64,000 bases of DNA from Phaeodactylum tricornutum CCAP 1055/1 (taxonomy: Eukaryota; Bacillariophyta; Bacillariophyceae; Surirellales; Neidiaceae): NCBI RefSeq assembly GCF_000150955.2, contig NC_011682.1:530897-594896 (forward strand), given 5' to 3'. The translations under genes and the position numbers were made by a program. Of the stretch, positions 42,563 to 55,200 are shown in pieces (position 1 is the stretch's first letter; the number at the start of each line of letters is the position of its first letter). The notes beneath the pieces were generated by a model. That model searched no databases. It saw only the letters and a program-made list of their open reading frames with translations, and had not been told where the DNA came from.

Positions 42563-43980
42563 TGTGTCGAAGACTGGGAGTGTCTACCTGCTTGTCTATC
42601 TCTCTCTTTACCCTGTCTAACTATAGATAGTAACTAGCCCGTACCGAGATACTTGCGGTTGTCAGCAACGAAGAAAACAACCGAGGAGCAACCGACTAGG
42701 GGCGTCGAATGGCTCGGCTCGGCTTGTCTCGCCTTTGGTGGCGGATGGCTTGTCGGATGCGCAAGCAAGCAATCAAACACACAATTGATCAATGAAGCAT
42801 GCAAGGTTTTTAAGGACGACTTTTACCTAGCGGTGTATATGGTTAAGGCAAAGCGGATTGTTAGGTTGTTTGTTTTTGTGCCGGGTTTGAGTTTGATTGT
42901 GCAGTAGGAACAAAGCAAAGTAGGAACGGCTCGTCTTTTTTATGGCGATGCGCGTTCGTCGTGAGGAGCCCCGAAAATCCGAGCACCCGAAGGAATTGCC
43001 GGGACGATACCGACGGGGAGAAACGAAAATGTCGTTGGAGGCTGAGGGGGGTTAAAGCGTTATCCCAAAGGGAGCCGGCCGACGCGCAGCCCTCAACCCT
43101 CTGCTTGGATCGACGGAATGCCCAACCAGAATTCTACTCGAGTCTTGGACAGGACTAAAAGTTCAATCGTGCACGTCGTCTCGACGAAATGCTATCTACC
43201 AGTACGGTTGCCCGACATAGTGTCCCCTTTATCTCTATATATGTTGACTTTGTCTAACTCTACAGGACAGACAAATTTTGCTGGTATGACTGCGAATCCT
43301 TAAGTGTCTCATCGTTGTTTACACAAAAGGCGTCGGGGCTTGACTTTGTCCCTGGTGTCCTTGTTCTCATACGGGTCATTCGTAAGTAGAAATTTAGAGC
43401 GGCTTGCATCGGTGCTTCCGGCCAAGCTTTGTCCGCCCTTGTGCAGGATTTTCCGTTCGAGCCGTCTCTTTCGTTTGGGCCGAACGCCCAAAAACCTCAA
43501 AACACATGGATGGTACTCGACGTGTAAGTAGTAGATACGTAGGTAGTTTGTTGGAGAGAGAGACCGACCGCACACATCAATCACACACATACACACACAT
43601 ATACACACATTATCATACCTGACGATCCATTGTCCCGGTACGGACAGCTCTCGGGACACGACAGTTTCCGCCAAGTTCGGGCGAATCCACGCGTTCCGTT
43701 CGCTCCCTGCCTCCCTTTCTAGAGTATTGGGCCTTTCCCCGCAGACCCATTTGCGTTGGATTTGCTCGAACGAACACACTGTTCCAAACGCAGTCAGTCG
43801 ACACAAACACACGAGCATATCTACTTGGACAGCCGTTCGAGCCCTTGTCCTTTGTTTTTAGACCTTTTAGGAGACCAAAAAACGGGAGCTTACTGTGAAA
43901 ACTTGTCGCTTCCGAACAAACCGAGAGGCCCACACCCCTCCTTCGTCGTGTCACTACCAACACACACACAGCTCCCCATC
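42563..43980. other. Long divergent intergenic region with CA microsatellite
   Basis: 1.4 kb between divergent genes. A CA/TA-rich simple repeat lies at about 43578-43612. I see no supported gene; frames here are Arg/Ser-rich shadows on both strands. Confidence 0.45.
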
Positions 43981-46165
43981 ATGTCTTGGCTGCGACGGAG
44001 AAGTGTTCTTCCCTGGACACTCGGACGCCATCGGTGCGTCTCGTGGTGCCTCGTTCTCGTTGCTCTCTCCGAATGGAGCGGACCCCACTCGTATGGTACG
44101 TACACGGATTTAGTTGTTCTCTGTTTCTGCAGCGTTACTTCCGGATACATAGCCATGGGTCAACAATCCATCCCGTACTCGTCAGCTAGGCTGTTTTCCC
44201 TTTTTCTCTGTCTGTCATTCATCATCTCACGCTCCTCTTTGTATTTCCCTGGAAGTAGCATGGGCTGAGGATGTCCAAACACCAGTCGCGGCGCCAACGG
44301 TTTGGTTGCCAGAACAACAGATGACGGAACTAGTTCCGATTACGGACCAACAGTTTACCTCGGCACCGGCAGCAGCGCCCGTGGCTGTACCTGTGGTAGC
44401 ACCCACACGAGCACCCACGCCGGCTCCGACGCGAGCCCCAACCCGTCCACCGGCGCGAGCCCCAACCCGTCCACCGACGCGAGCCCCCACCCGTCCGCCC
44501 ACGCTGCGGCCAACGGTTGCACCCACCAAAGCACCAACCGTACCTCCCACACCGGCGCCGACACTCTCGCCGTCGTTTGTCCCGTCGGATGCTCCGTCGA
44601 TTCTGCCTTCGAAGGCACCCACCGGCATGCCAAGCTCCCTTCCTTCCACCCTCGCTCCCACCACAATCGCGCCCACGACTATCACTCCCATGCCCACATC
44701 CTCCTCGCCACCATCGTCCATGCCGTCGCAGGGGCCGAGTCGCGCACCAAGCCTCGCACCGTCACTTGCTCCTACCGGCAATCCGTCAGCCCCACCCACC
44801 AACAGACCGACTGCAGCACCGTCGACTGCGCCAACGCTGTCTCTCCAGCGAGATACGGTGGATATTACAATGCGCATGACATCCATCCCGGGACGACTGG
44901 AAAGATCTTCCGCCATTCAATGGGAAGCCGCCACGGCCGAGCACATCCGTCGGAGTATCTTGGCGCAAACTACCGACAGGCCACTCATGGAATTGATGAT
45001 ACGGACCAACATTGAGTCCCAATTCACGCAAGCGTTTAATGCCGGTCGACGAGTCGTAGTGCACATGGCCGAAGAGGGAAACGCGATCGGCGGTCCGCGG
45101 TTTTTGCAAGAAGTCGTCATTGCGCCTCTGCGAGTTTCATTTTTTGCAACAGTCTCTTTCCGATCCACTTTTGACAATTACGACTGGGCCAGTTTGATTG
45201 GTGACGCCTTCAACAGCGACGATGAACGATCAGCCTATGTTGCACGTTTACGGGCGACCGGAGACAGGGCGTTTGACCCACTCGGGAGTGTAACTCTATT
45301 GGTGGAAGGGGAAACGCCCATTGAAGAATTACCCGACCAAGATTCCGAGGACAGCGGCGGGAACAATTTGTTGATTGTGATCGTTGCGTGTATCGCCGGT
45401 GGCAGCGTCCTCCTAGCCCTCGTGGGACTCTTTATATATCGCCAGTCCTCCTCCGCTCCGGATATCAAGGTAACTCCCAAGCTTGTTGAACAGCACCACA
45501 GTACGAGCCAAAGTGTACCGAGCCAGCGTGCGGGCTATTCGACGGAAATTAATGTTGACCGACAGGACGACATTAGCACGCTTGGCGACCCTATGTTTGG
45601 TATGGGCGGCATGCACTTTGGTGCTGGCGATGGCTTACAACGGGACGAGCAAACTGCCAGCGTTGGCAACGATTACGACTACAACAAGGAGTATCTGCAT
45701 AGCCAGGGTATTGCCTTGTCGATGGAGGAGAGTAGTCGAAGTCGGCTCACTTCGACGGACTCGGATCGCGTTTCGGGTAACTCAACTTTTTCCAAGATGG
45801 GTAAACTCAATCCAACCGTGTTCGCCGACGACTCGTCGTTTGAAGAACAATTCGTCGAGGAGGAGGAGGAGGAGGAAGAAGAAGAAGAGGTGGAACGGTT
45901 CACCGTGAACGTACCGGCCGGAAAATTGGGGATGGTAATAGATACGCCGGAAGGTAGTCTTCCTATTGTCCACGCCATCAAAGAATGGAGCATTCTGGAG
46001 AATACCGTCAAGATGGGCGATAAACTAATATTCGTAGACGACGAAGACGTGACGGAAATGACTGCCGTGGAAATCTCCAAACTGATTTCACTCAGATCTG
46101 ATCGGCCGCGCTCACTCGTCTTTCACCGCGTTCTTCCACGCAGCGATTTCATTGATATGTACTAA
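43981..46165 (+). CDS. Secreted/type I single-pass protein with Pro-Thr stalk and cytosolic PDZ domain
   Basis: Exon 1 (43981-44095) encodes MSWLRRRSVLPWTLG followed by a hydrophobic signal peptide. A GTACGT intron (44096-44255) leads to exon 2 (44256-46165). The total is 2025 nt, 674 residues. After the signal come about 150 residues of PT-x-x-P and AP-x-x-AP type repeats, a folded-looking region of about 160 residues, one TM helix (NLLIVIVACIAGGSVLLALV), a cytosolic tail with an E-run, and a C-terminal PDZ domain (about 90 residues, with GKLGMVID and a KMGDKLIFVDDEDV core). PT-rich stalks are common in diatom wall or surface proteins. PDZ domains bind C-terminal peptides, so a surface receptor or scaffold is inferred. 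The acceptor is a tandem AAG/TAG, so two forms differing by one residue are possible. Confidence 0.78.
44395..44830 (+). repeat. Coding Pro/Thr/Ala low-complexity repeat
   Basis: Tandem CCCACCCGT/GCGAGCCCC-like units encode the PT-x-x-P stalk of the PDZ protein. All six frames are open here, which produces long shadow frames. Confidence 0.85.
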
Positions 46166-46355
46166 AAGTTTCGACAACCAACAGGATTGCCCCTCGTGTT
46201 GTTGTCGCCATGTCTCTTATTTGTGTTTTTTGTGCGGTTGGCAGCCAACAAAAATTCTAAGTGAATAGAAGAAAATAGTATAGCTACAGTTTTTTTGTGA
46301 AATCATTTTGGTGCGCAAGTATTTGAGAAGCATGCACTTCCCTGGAAATTGCTAG

Positions 46356-49300
46356 CTAGTCCAGTTGACGCGTCCAGCCGATAGGCAAACGAGGTTTGTT
46401 CTTGCCATCCAATGGAATCTTTTTGTACAATACGGGAACATAGCGTCTCATCATTTTGATGACTTGGTCATCGACGAATCCTTCCTGGCAGCAACCTGTT
46501 GCGACGGAAGAGCCAACGTGTGAGAACGTAAGAGAGGAGCGACGAGAAAATAGCTAGGTTTTCACGATCGACTCACGTTGAAAGATAACACTGGCCAAAC
46601 GCGTTCTTTCGACCATGTCATCGACTTGATGGCCAAGTACTCGAAAAAGATAGCAGTAGATAAAGGGGTTCGTCCCCTCTAACTCACTGTTTGAGAAGTC
46701 ATTAAACGCAGTCAGAGCGATTTGCACGGCTTGTCGTCGAAGAGTCTCATTGTCCTTATCGACAAAAGCACAGGCGTTCAGCACGGCCGCCAAGGCATAG
46801 GCATTGGGTTGCATATCCAAGTCACCTTGGCTATAAGCTTGAAACATTTCCCGGAGAAGATCCAACACAATCTTTGCCCGCTCGGGGACGTCGCTCTTCG
46901 CCCAAGCATTCATCAATATAGTCTGACAGTGAGCGTCTGGTTTAGCCGCAATATTTCCCATTTCGTAACTCGCAGTCATGCGACTATATACGTCTTGTAC
47001 TTTTGCTACAGCGTTGCGGTCATTGTGTTTCCAATGAGTTGCCATAACCAAAGCGTATACTTTTTTGTCAGGGGGATCGATCAAGCCCTGCTCGGCCTTT
47101 TTCTCCATTAAGGACAGTAGCGCATCTACCTCGTCTGGTGCCTGCGCTCGTCCACTACTAGCCCAGGCTTCCATCAAAGCGCGGTATACGGCGCTAGTTG
47201 GACGGAGATCCCCTTCTTCGGACGCAGGGGTAGATAAGTAAGCCCTCCATAATTCGTCAAAGATAGCTCGACATCGTTCAGGTGCATCGACGGCGCCGCT
47301 TTTGGTCCAGGCGAACATAACCGACGCATAACAGTGGACATTTAGTACTACCTTGGAGCATTCCTTTTGCAGTTTGTCGTACCATTCCTGGGCTTCCTCT
47401 GCGCCTTGAAGACTCTTCGTATGTGACAACGCCGAGAAAAAAGACGTATACGTTTGCAAATCAGGATCTAGACCCAACTCCAACATTTCAACGAGCAAAG
47501 CCGACACTTTCTTGGCAGCATCGGGTCGTCGACTGTATCCCAATGTCTTAATCAGTGCAGTAAAATGAAGTGCGTGTGGCTCTAGTGTCGGCTTTTCTGT
47601 GCCGTCGCTTCTCGATTGTTTTCGCGACTCGGCACTGTATTGTAGCATCCGATCAAAGACGCGTTGGCACTGAGAGGCTGCGTGGCGATCTCGACTGTTG
47701 CACCATGCCATCATGACGCACCGAAAATGCTCAGCGGTAGGTTCAAAGGGTTTGCGGTCCATGGATAGATATTTGAAGAGGATCGATGTCGCCTGATTGG
47801 CTGACTGCGATGTTTCTTGCTGGGCCAGGACCTTAAGGACCAGGAACAAGCTTAAGCTGTTCCGTGGTATTTTATTGACCGTCATTTCTTTCCAGAGATC
47901 GAGTACTTTAGACAGCTCTCCTACTTGCATGTACACCGTCATAAGTAGATTCCACGACTTCACCATCTCTTCCGAGTCCAAACATCCATCGCTTTGGCTG
48001 GAATCGAATTTACGCCGGTGTTGCTTTTCCATGCCAACTGCCAGGTCTAGAGCGAATTTTTTTGCCACCGACTCCTTCATCGAAGTGAGACTATTTATGG
48101 CAATACAGTAGTGCTCAGCCGACGGCAAGCTTGTGTACAGCCCCTTGAGTTCTTCCAGCGTATCTCGTATTGCCGTGATTTGCTCTGCTGGTTCCAAGTA
48201 CCGCTCGTGCAGTAACAGAAGAGCTTTACACGTGCGATCCATATTTTCACGCAATATTCTCCGGTCCAATGCTCTTCGGCTCTCGATTAGTGCCTGCTTC
48301 CATACCGGTAAAGTTTGCCGATACCAATCCGCGTCTTGAATTCTTTTGGGGCCGTCCTCTTCAAACCGATCCACCGGTACATGCATCGCTTGGAAGGCGT
48401 CAGAAAGCCCCAGCCAGATGGTCATGGACGATGAAGAGCCAGAGGATACCGTTAAGTTGATAAGACGCGACGCATACTCACGCACCGTGTGTTGAAGCTG
48501 CTCAACGTTCGACATTACCTCGGTGTCACGTTCGTTATCCCAGGATGTCGTCAGTTGCTGGATGCCCCTTGTCAAACACCTTATCGCCAATTGGTAGGTT
48601 TCGGCAGTGGGTTTCATGGTGACACCCCAGGCCACGAGTTGGGTCATAATTTCCTGCGCGACTTCGCCGGGTTGGGCGGCAGTAGTTGGCTCAATGTATG
48701 CGGAACTCAAAGATAGGGGTTGATTGCCAAAGGCGTGAAGGACAAGGTGATAATCTGTACGGCGCGGTTCTAGCTCCATGTCCCCCATAAACGATCGGTT
48801 CCAGTCTTCCAGAACCTGGAGTGCAGCCATACCACGCGCATTACTGTTGTCGCTGATCGTCGGCGTGTGCGCGAACACTTCCAGCATGATTTGAAAGGGG
48901 CGGTTAGTGACAATTGGTCGGCGTTTCCAAAGTTCGTAAAGGTCCTGCATACGGGATATCGCCGCACTGCATTGATTCGTAGGCAGCGTTCTATCAGGTA
49001 TTTCATCCAGCTCTTGAAGTTTGGGTAACAGAAGCTTCCAAGCTTCCAAAACTTTGACAATGTCGGTTTGGTGCGAGAGAGAAATGGGAGTTTGAGTCAA
49101 GAGCGACAGGGATGTATGCTCGAGTTTTTCGTACAAATCTTCCGTCGCAGTGCGAGGATTAGTGTCTTTCGTCACGTGGTCGATTGTCGACAAAGTGGTG
49201 GGATCTATTGAAGGAGTATTGGTATCGGTCGACACGCATCGGGTGCTTCGAATTGGCAATGCTCTCTGGTCTCCAAAAGTGTCACATTTCCAGAAGCCCA

Positions 49301-49421
49301 CGGCAGATTTACTTTGAATAGGAATTGCACACCGAGGATTGCCAGCGCATGGCTTAGTTTGGTAACGACATGCCAGTGACACCCGACATCTCGCGGAGGA
49401 GTAGCGCAGCGACGATAGCAT
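46356..49421 (-). CDS. Large pentatricopeptide repeat (PPR) protein, probably mitochondrial
   Basis: Exon 1 (49421-46577) and a short exon 2 (46495-46356) are joined by an 81-bp intron with GTGAGT donor and CAACAG acceptor; together they encode 994 residues. Without splicing the frame ends a few codons into the intron. The N-terminus (MLSSLRYSSARCRVSLACRY) is basic, lacks acidic residues and suits a mitochondrial presequence. The body consists of degenerate 35-residue helical repeats, such as SWNLLMTVYMQVGELSKVLDL, ALHFTALIKTLG and CYASVMFAWTKSG. PPR proteins bind organellar RNA and act in its processing or translation. The spliced tail ends GWTRQLD. It is convergent with the PDZ gene and divergent from the oxygenase-like gene. 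Confidence 0.85.
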
Positions 49422-49941
49422 CGTGCCGGAAGTGGAAAGACGTAACGAGCTTCTCGCGAGAATCCGTGAAAAAAGCGTTCGCTACCCGCGGCTGTCAATT
49501 GCGGCACGCCTCCCAAAGGATTGGCAACTTTTGGAAGAGTAGCAACGTAAGAATATAATTTCCATGTAGGAAGAAGAAAGACGACAACTACTCGTCCGGG
49601 ACAAGACCTTTTCAAAATCCTGCTCACTGTCAAGGTTGTGCAGTTTATTTTGTGTGTTGTTCATGGTCACCATCATCTCTAGTCGGAATAGCAATAGCGC
49701 CTGTGAATTTCAAACCCGGAAGGAGTGATGGGCAGACGGGTTTGTAATTTTCGGTCACGAACCGAACCCGGTCTTGCTTGAGCGTGTCCCAACTGGATGT
49801 CCGACAGTATCCGTCTCCACGCTTTGTTTGCGAGCCATTGACAATAAACAGGATACGACAAGTTCAAAAGCCGACCAAAGCGAAAGCTTACGTCCCAAGG
49901 AGCGCTCCCGCTAGAGTCACTACTATTACATCCGTGTCGTC
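49422..49941. promoter_or_regulatory. Divergent promoter region, PPR and 2OG-oxygenase-like genes
   Basis: 520 bp between opposite ATGs; it must hold both promoters. No gene or clear motif is seen. Confidence 0.4.
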
Positions 49942-52101
49942 ATGGCGGTCGAAGGAGACAAACATCAGAGACAGCCTGGCGAGGCGACGGCTTCCCACGA
50001 GCAAGAACGCGCTTCGAAACGGGCCAAAAACGGATCGAATTTACAGTCAGATGACAATCGACTGGATGCGTTGCTCGATCAAGTATGGGCCCATTATCGG
50101 GCGTTTCTCGAATCCGCAGCGGACCAATATGATGAAGAAATCGAACATACAGATGGCAAAAATATGGAAGGGGACTATGATGAATTGGAAGAAATATTAC
50201 AACTCTTACTGTCCCACAACGGTGCGAGCTACCAAACTCCCCATCTCGGCACGGATGCTCGGACTTCCTTGTCCACATTGACCACACGTCGGTCGCTATT
50301 GCCTGTACTAGTCAGTGTTGTTTCAAATATCCTGGCCGATGCGGCTATTGCAGAATCCTTGCAATCACTCAATGAGGGCCGGGATAGACTCAACTTGGAT
50401 GAGCACCTACCAACCATTCAACGACACGTCACCAATGCCTTGACGTATTGTCCGTGGAACGCAGCGGCTTGGTCCATGGCTGCCAACTGGGGGCGGCTCA
50501 CGCAGCGACTTGTGTGGGTGGAAAATCGTGGAGCCGATGTGGCTCACTGGTATCACTACGCGGCTACGTGTGCCCACCACGTCCGACACGTAGCTCTGGA
50601 GCTACTCGACGATGATACCGTCGATGTAGCGGTCAAGGAATGGTTGGAATCGCTCGTTTTGAACCAGATGGTGGGAGTTGAATTCATGGTAGACGACGAA
50701 GAGTCAGACATTGAGGAAAAGGACGACGAGCAAGTGGAAACATCCTCCGAATTGGAATACTGGTCCGCTTCGTCAGTGGAAGGGACGGCGCGATTTATGG
50801 CAGCCATGCAATTGTCCGTCATTGGACAACACGATCTCGCGAAATCACATTTGCAGCATTTTCCTGTCACTCATCGGCTGCATCCACATCTATGGCGCTG
50901 GGGAGAAGAAGGAAACGGGACCGGTACTACCAACCAACAGAATGAACGCAACGAAATGGCAACCAAACTTCCGAAAGAAACGATCAAAGACCCGGCGATG
51001 TATCGTCAACAAGCCAAATTTTGTGGATGCGCGCAAGGTGCACTTTTACCGCAGACTCTTTATCAGCAGTTGTGTAGTGTCTTTGCCCCGGAAGCCGCCT
51101 ATTGGCAGGAAAGTGGGTACGCCCATCGCGGTTACTATTCGTACTTCATGGACCGACCCTCTTCCCAACAGACACCACGTAATGTGTTGGAAGACGTAGT
51201 AATGAATTACGTGTTGCCGGCCGTCGAGACTCATCTAGGTGGACCCACGGCCGACGGCATTTGCGGCTTTGAATGGTGGATCCACACCCGGCCCATTCAG
51301 GCCAATCTCGGGCACAATCTACATTTTGATACCGACGAGGCCTTGTTGTCTCAGTCGCAACAAATTACGCATCCGATCGCTTCGTGCGTACTGTACTTGA
51401 CGGGTGGGGAGAAGGACGAAAATGATGATAGTGGCGACGGCGGCGGTTCAACAATTGTACTGGACCAAACTCCTGAGTCCACTGAGCTTGCACAAGTAGC
51501 CTGGAAAGCAGTTCCTCGTGACAATCAAGTCCTTGTTTTCCCCGGGAACCTCTTGCACGGTGTACTCCCTTGTCCCGGGAAGCAACCAAACGTTGCTGTA
51601 ACGGAAGACAATCCGAAAATGGAAACTACACCGGATGTCAATAGTCTATGGAAAGCAGAACCCAAAAACGAGGGAAAAGACTTACCCAATAAACATCGGT
51701 TGACCTTGCTGATCGGGTTTTGGACTCGACGTGTTCCCGACCAGATGAAACAACAGCGACTGTACGGACCTTGTGGACCGTTGCCACCCGCTAGTGAGGA
51801 GCATTCTTGGGTACGGGCCATTACGAAAGGATACGGCGGAAAAAGTATAAAGAAAGACAGCCGTGGTGTAGAAAGAAAAGCAGCGATACAATTGGTGTCT
51901 ACACCAATAGCAAGGGTATCACCAGTTTGGGAAAAATTACAACCAGAGATGAAAAATGATAGTCCTCCGTTACAAATTCCAAAGGCGATTGACCATCGGT
52001 TCTTTGTGACGGGTGCACCACAATGTTTTAGAGATGCCCTATTTGAAGGGGATGAATTTGATGAAATGGACCAGGTGGATGTAGCGGATGGGGACGCATG
52101 A
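49942..52101 (+). CDS. 2OG-Fe(II) dioxygenase-like protein
   Basis: The 719-residue protein starts at GTCATGGCG. The N-terminal half is mostly helical and acidic with no known motif. The C-terminal half shows the double-stranded beta-helix iron site: HFD at about residues 461-463 (in GHNLHFDTDEALL), a distal His in FPGNLLHGVLPCPG at about 539, and an Arg in HRLTLLIGFW at about 586 suited to bind 2-oxoglutarate. This H-x-D..H..R set is the signature of the superfamily, which hydroxylates proteins, nucleic acids or small molecules. The substrate is unknown. The loop between the beta strands is long and Asp/Gly-rich. It is convergent with the USP gene, 106 bp away. Confidence 0.72.
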   Translation: MAVEGDKHQRQPGEATASHEQERASKRAKNGSNLQSDDNRLDALLDQVWAHYRAFLESAADQYDEEIEHTDGKNMEGDYDELEEILQLLLSHNGASYQTPHLGTDARTSLSTLTTRRSLLPVLVSVVSNILADAAIAESLQSLNEGRDRLNLDEHLPTIQRHVTNALTYCPWNAAAWSMAANWGRLTQRLVWVENRGADVAHWYHYAATCAHHVRHVALELLDDDTVDVAVKEWLESLVLNQMVGVEFMVDDEESDIEEKDDEQVETSSELEYWSASSVEGTARFMAAMQLSVIGQHDLAKSHLQHFPVTHRLHPHLWRWGEEGNGTGTTNQQNERNEMATKLPKETIKDPAMYRQQAKFCGCAQGALLPQTLYQQLCSVFAPEAAYWQESGYAHRGYYSYFMDRPSSQQTPRNVLEDVVMNYVLPAVETHLGGPTADGICGFEWWIHTRPIQANLGHNLHFDTDEALLSQSQQITHPIASCVLYLTGGEKDENDDSGDGGGSTIVLDQTPESTELAQVAWKAVPRDNQVLVFPGNLLHGVLPCPGKQPNVAVTEDNPKMETTPDVNSLWKAEPKNEGKDLPNKHRLTLLIGFWTRRVPDQMKQQRLYGPCGPLPPASEEHSWVRAITKGYGGKSIKKDSRGVERKAAIQLVSTPIARVSPVWEKLQPEMKNDSPPLQIPKAIDHRFFVTGAPQCFRDALFEGDEFDEMDQVDVADGDA

Positions 52102-52207
52102 TGAAAATTTGTTACAGAAATCAAGGTCGATTGTTTGAACGCAACCGAGATCACTTGAAAATGATTTAAAAGTTCTAGTTTAATTCCCTTCGCAAAAGAT
52201 CCACCAT

Positions 52208-55200
52208 CTAATGAAAGGTTCGACGTCTGTAGAAGAGTACGTACGCTGCGGATGACACTATATTCCTCTCATCGGTGACCTCCTGTACGCTTGAATCGTC
52301 AAAGAGTGCCCAGTGCTCGTTATGGATGCCCTCTTCGTCCCATCGTCGGGCAAATGCGGTGTAATGGCCAAATCCCATTCGTCCGAAGTGATTCGTCACG
52401 GCAAATAAATCGTAAGTGGCCGGAACGTGTTCGTCTTCAAACGACCTGGACGAATACGACCCGCAATGCTTGCTCATGTCCAGCCCATCCAGGGGGAAAT
52501 CGACCAGAGTTTCTAATTTGTCTCGCCGCAGCACATTGCGGAACTCGAAGCGCTTCAAGTGCACGACCAGAACATTTGGCAACCGCCAGAGTTCCATAGT
52601 CTTCATGGCTCGAACGTGATCCTTGCAATTCGAGCAGTACCACATATTGTTGTCATCCAAACGTTCAGGCTGAATGAAGGTTTCGAAACACTCGTCTAAC
52701 GTCACTCCTTTTGCCAAACTTTGTGCTCTCTGCCTCTTCTGGCATAACAACCAGCTCGCATCACTTTCAAAAGCTAGAAATCGTTCTTCATCAATCCTGG
52801 ATTCCAATCCTTTTTCTCCTGGGACACTTCCTAAAACAACGTCTGGGCTCTCTTGCCATTCCAGCCAGAAAAATATGTAGTTGTCAGTGGATTTGGGGCC
52901 CAGAAGGTCGATAAGCCTGAGGTCCGAATCTCGAGGGAGAGCGGACGTGCATTCGGTGTCCATTGCATTGTCCATCTCCGCCAAGGTGACATCGAGATTG
53001 GCCACTGGGAACACGGGTAGGCGCTGGTTCCGGTGATCGTGCAGATGAATTTGCAGTAAATCGCGGGCACTCGAGTCGGGTTCGTCGCTTCCGTGCGCCA
53101 CCAAATGTTGCACCTTAGACCAAAGATGTTCCCAGGCTTGCCGACACGTCGTTTTCCCCGAGAAGGAAATCATAAAGGGAAAGCCAAACAGCTCTGGCTG
53201 GTCCAAATTGTTGTCCCCATCCTCCGGGAGTAGCTTGTGGCTGGCACACACGTGAAAGGTTGGATCAGCATTGCCCGTCAGAGGATCCACGTCAAAAGCG
53301 GCCAGGACGGTGTTGGGATGCAACTGCCCCACAGATTTCGTTTCGTCTACGACACGAACAATGGCATTGTGGAATACTTCCAAAAGAACCAGCCGCGCCA
53401 AATCTTTCCCACCGCACAATTCTGTCAAGTGCAATCGCAAAGTCGCGGTGGTGGCGGTCCTAGGTAGGCTGACCCCGTATCTTGTCCAACGTCCACTTTC
53501 CCCCATAACAAATACCCCGACGGAGATTGTTGCGTTTACCGATGTCGGGATTTGCAAGCTCACGTGATTAAAAGCGTCAAAGGAGACGGACACTCGTTGG
53601 CATCGTGGACAGACACAGGTTGATCGAAACTGTCCGTAAAAGGTATCCATGACGAGCGAATCATCCCTCCGGCGCAAGGCCTCCCAAGCCCGTGCACCGG
53701 CGACGGCCATGTTTTGCCCTTGAGTAATGTCGGGCATTTCCACGTACGGTTTTTGTCGCACCCGGTTCAAATCTTCGTGCAAGCCGTCCAACAAATAGGC
53801 CAGGAATTCTTGTGCGTCGTGTTGCAGGCATCCGGCAAAACGCGGGGCGAACATGGCGATTGCTCGTTTCAGCGCGGTGGGACTGAGAGAAGTCGTGTTA
53901 GATTTCATCCACAGATCCTTCAAGACCGCGCCGTAGGCGTGTGCGAGGTTCCCACCGCTCCCCAAGGGATTGTCAACGTTAACGTCGATCAAGTACAGGT
54001 TAGACAGAAAGGACCGAGTCAGTGGCGTCGCGTGACTCAAACATTGCAAGGCGGAATTCATGAAACAAGTATTGCCCAGATTATGTAAACCAACGCGACC
54101 GTACGATGGCGGCGGTAAGACGGGCGATCCTACGGTCTCCTCCGTGTTGGTGGCTGCCAACCGCTTGCAGGGAGCTTTATGAAATTGCCAGTGCGATTCT
54201 TGACACGAGCGCTGACAGTAGTAAACGGACATGCACCGTTTGCAACGCATGGTCGCCCCCGCTCGGTAACAAGCGGAACAGAAAGACGACGTTGGTCCGG
54301 TCGCTGGTTGTAGTGTTGGTGATTGGGGATGGAGGTGTACCGTGGGCACGTGACGGGACACCGATACGCGACGACAAATGCTGGGTGTCAGTTCCCCGTA
54401 CCACAAACGCAACGCGGCGTAAACTTCCCGGGGTAATAATTCGTAGTGATAGCCGCGGACCAGGTGGGGTTGGAGTGGTGGCACAATATCGTCTACAGTG
54501 GTGGTATGGCCATGCGTGGTTGTGTAGGAAAGATACCAGGTTTTGTAAAAGTGTTGGGCGGTAGAAAGAGTTTTCTTGGCGTGCCATACTTGGGGTGCCA
54601 AGAGGAAGAGTGCGGTATTGTCAATGGGACCGGGAGGCGCGTCGGACTGATCCATATCGCGGTCCTCTTCTTCATCCGGCAAGACGGCACCCTGCACCAT
54701 GTAGTATTGTATTTGTGGAGCGTTGGTGGCGTAAAGGCCGACGTGGTAACACCAGTCACACCACCAGTCCCAATCTATCAAAAAGAGTGCTTCTCCTGCA
54801 GTGGATTCGACTGTTTCGCTCGCGCAGTGACCGTGGCCGTTTCCGTATGATGGAGGCTGCTGCTGCTGAGCGAATCCGCAGTGTCGAGCCAACAATAATT
54901 TACGTACGTCGTCGCGTTGCGTCAACGGATCGGGTCGTTCGGGACGGACTGCTGTAACGTTTGCCAATGACATGGAGATGTCGACGGTCGCTTCGCTAGT
55001 GCCGTTCGAAGAATAGTTGGAACTTCGGTTGCACATACGTGCGCATTCTTCCAAAGCTCGTGTCGTCTTTTGCATGGCACTCTGTACGCTCTGTTGCATA
55101 GTGTTGTTGCTATTGTTGTGATGGTGACTCTTACTAGCGTTGTTGTCGATTTGTTCGAGTAGAATTTGTGCGTGCCGCAAATCGTCGTGACTCGCGTGTA

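Noticed and set aside
44227-44916. 229-residue Gly/Val-rich minus-strand frame
   Set aside because: It is the antisense shadow of the Pro/Thr repeat of the PDZ protein, where all frames stay open.
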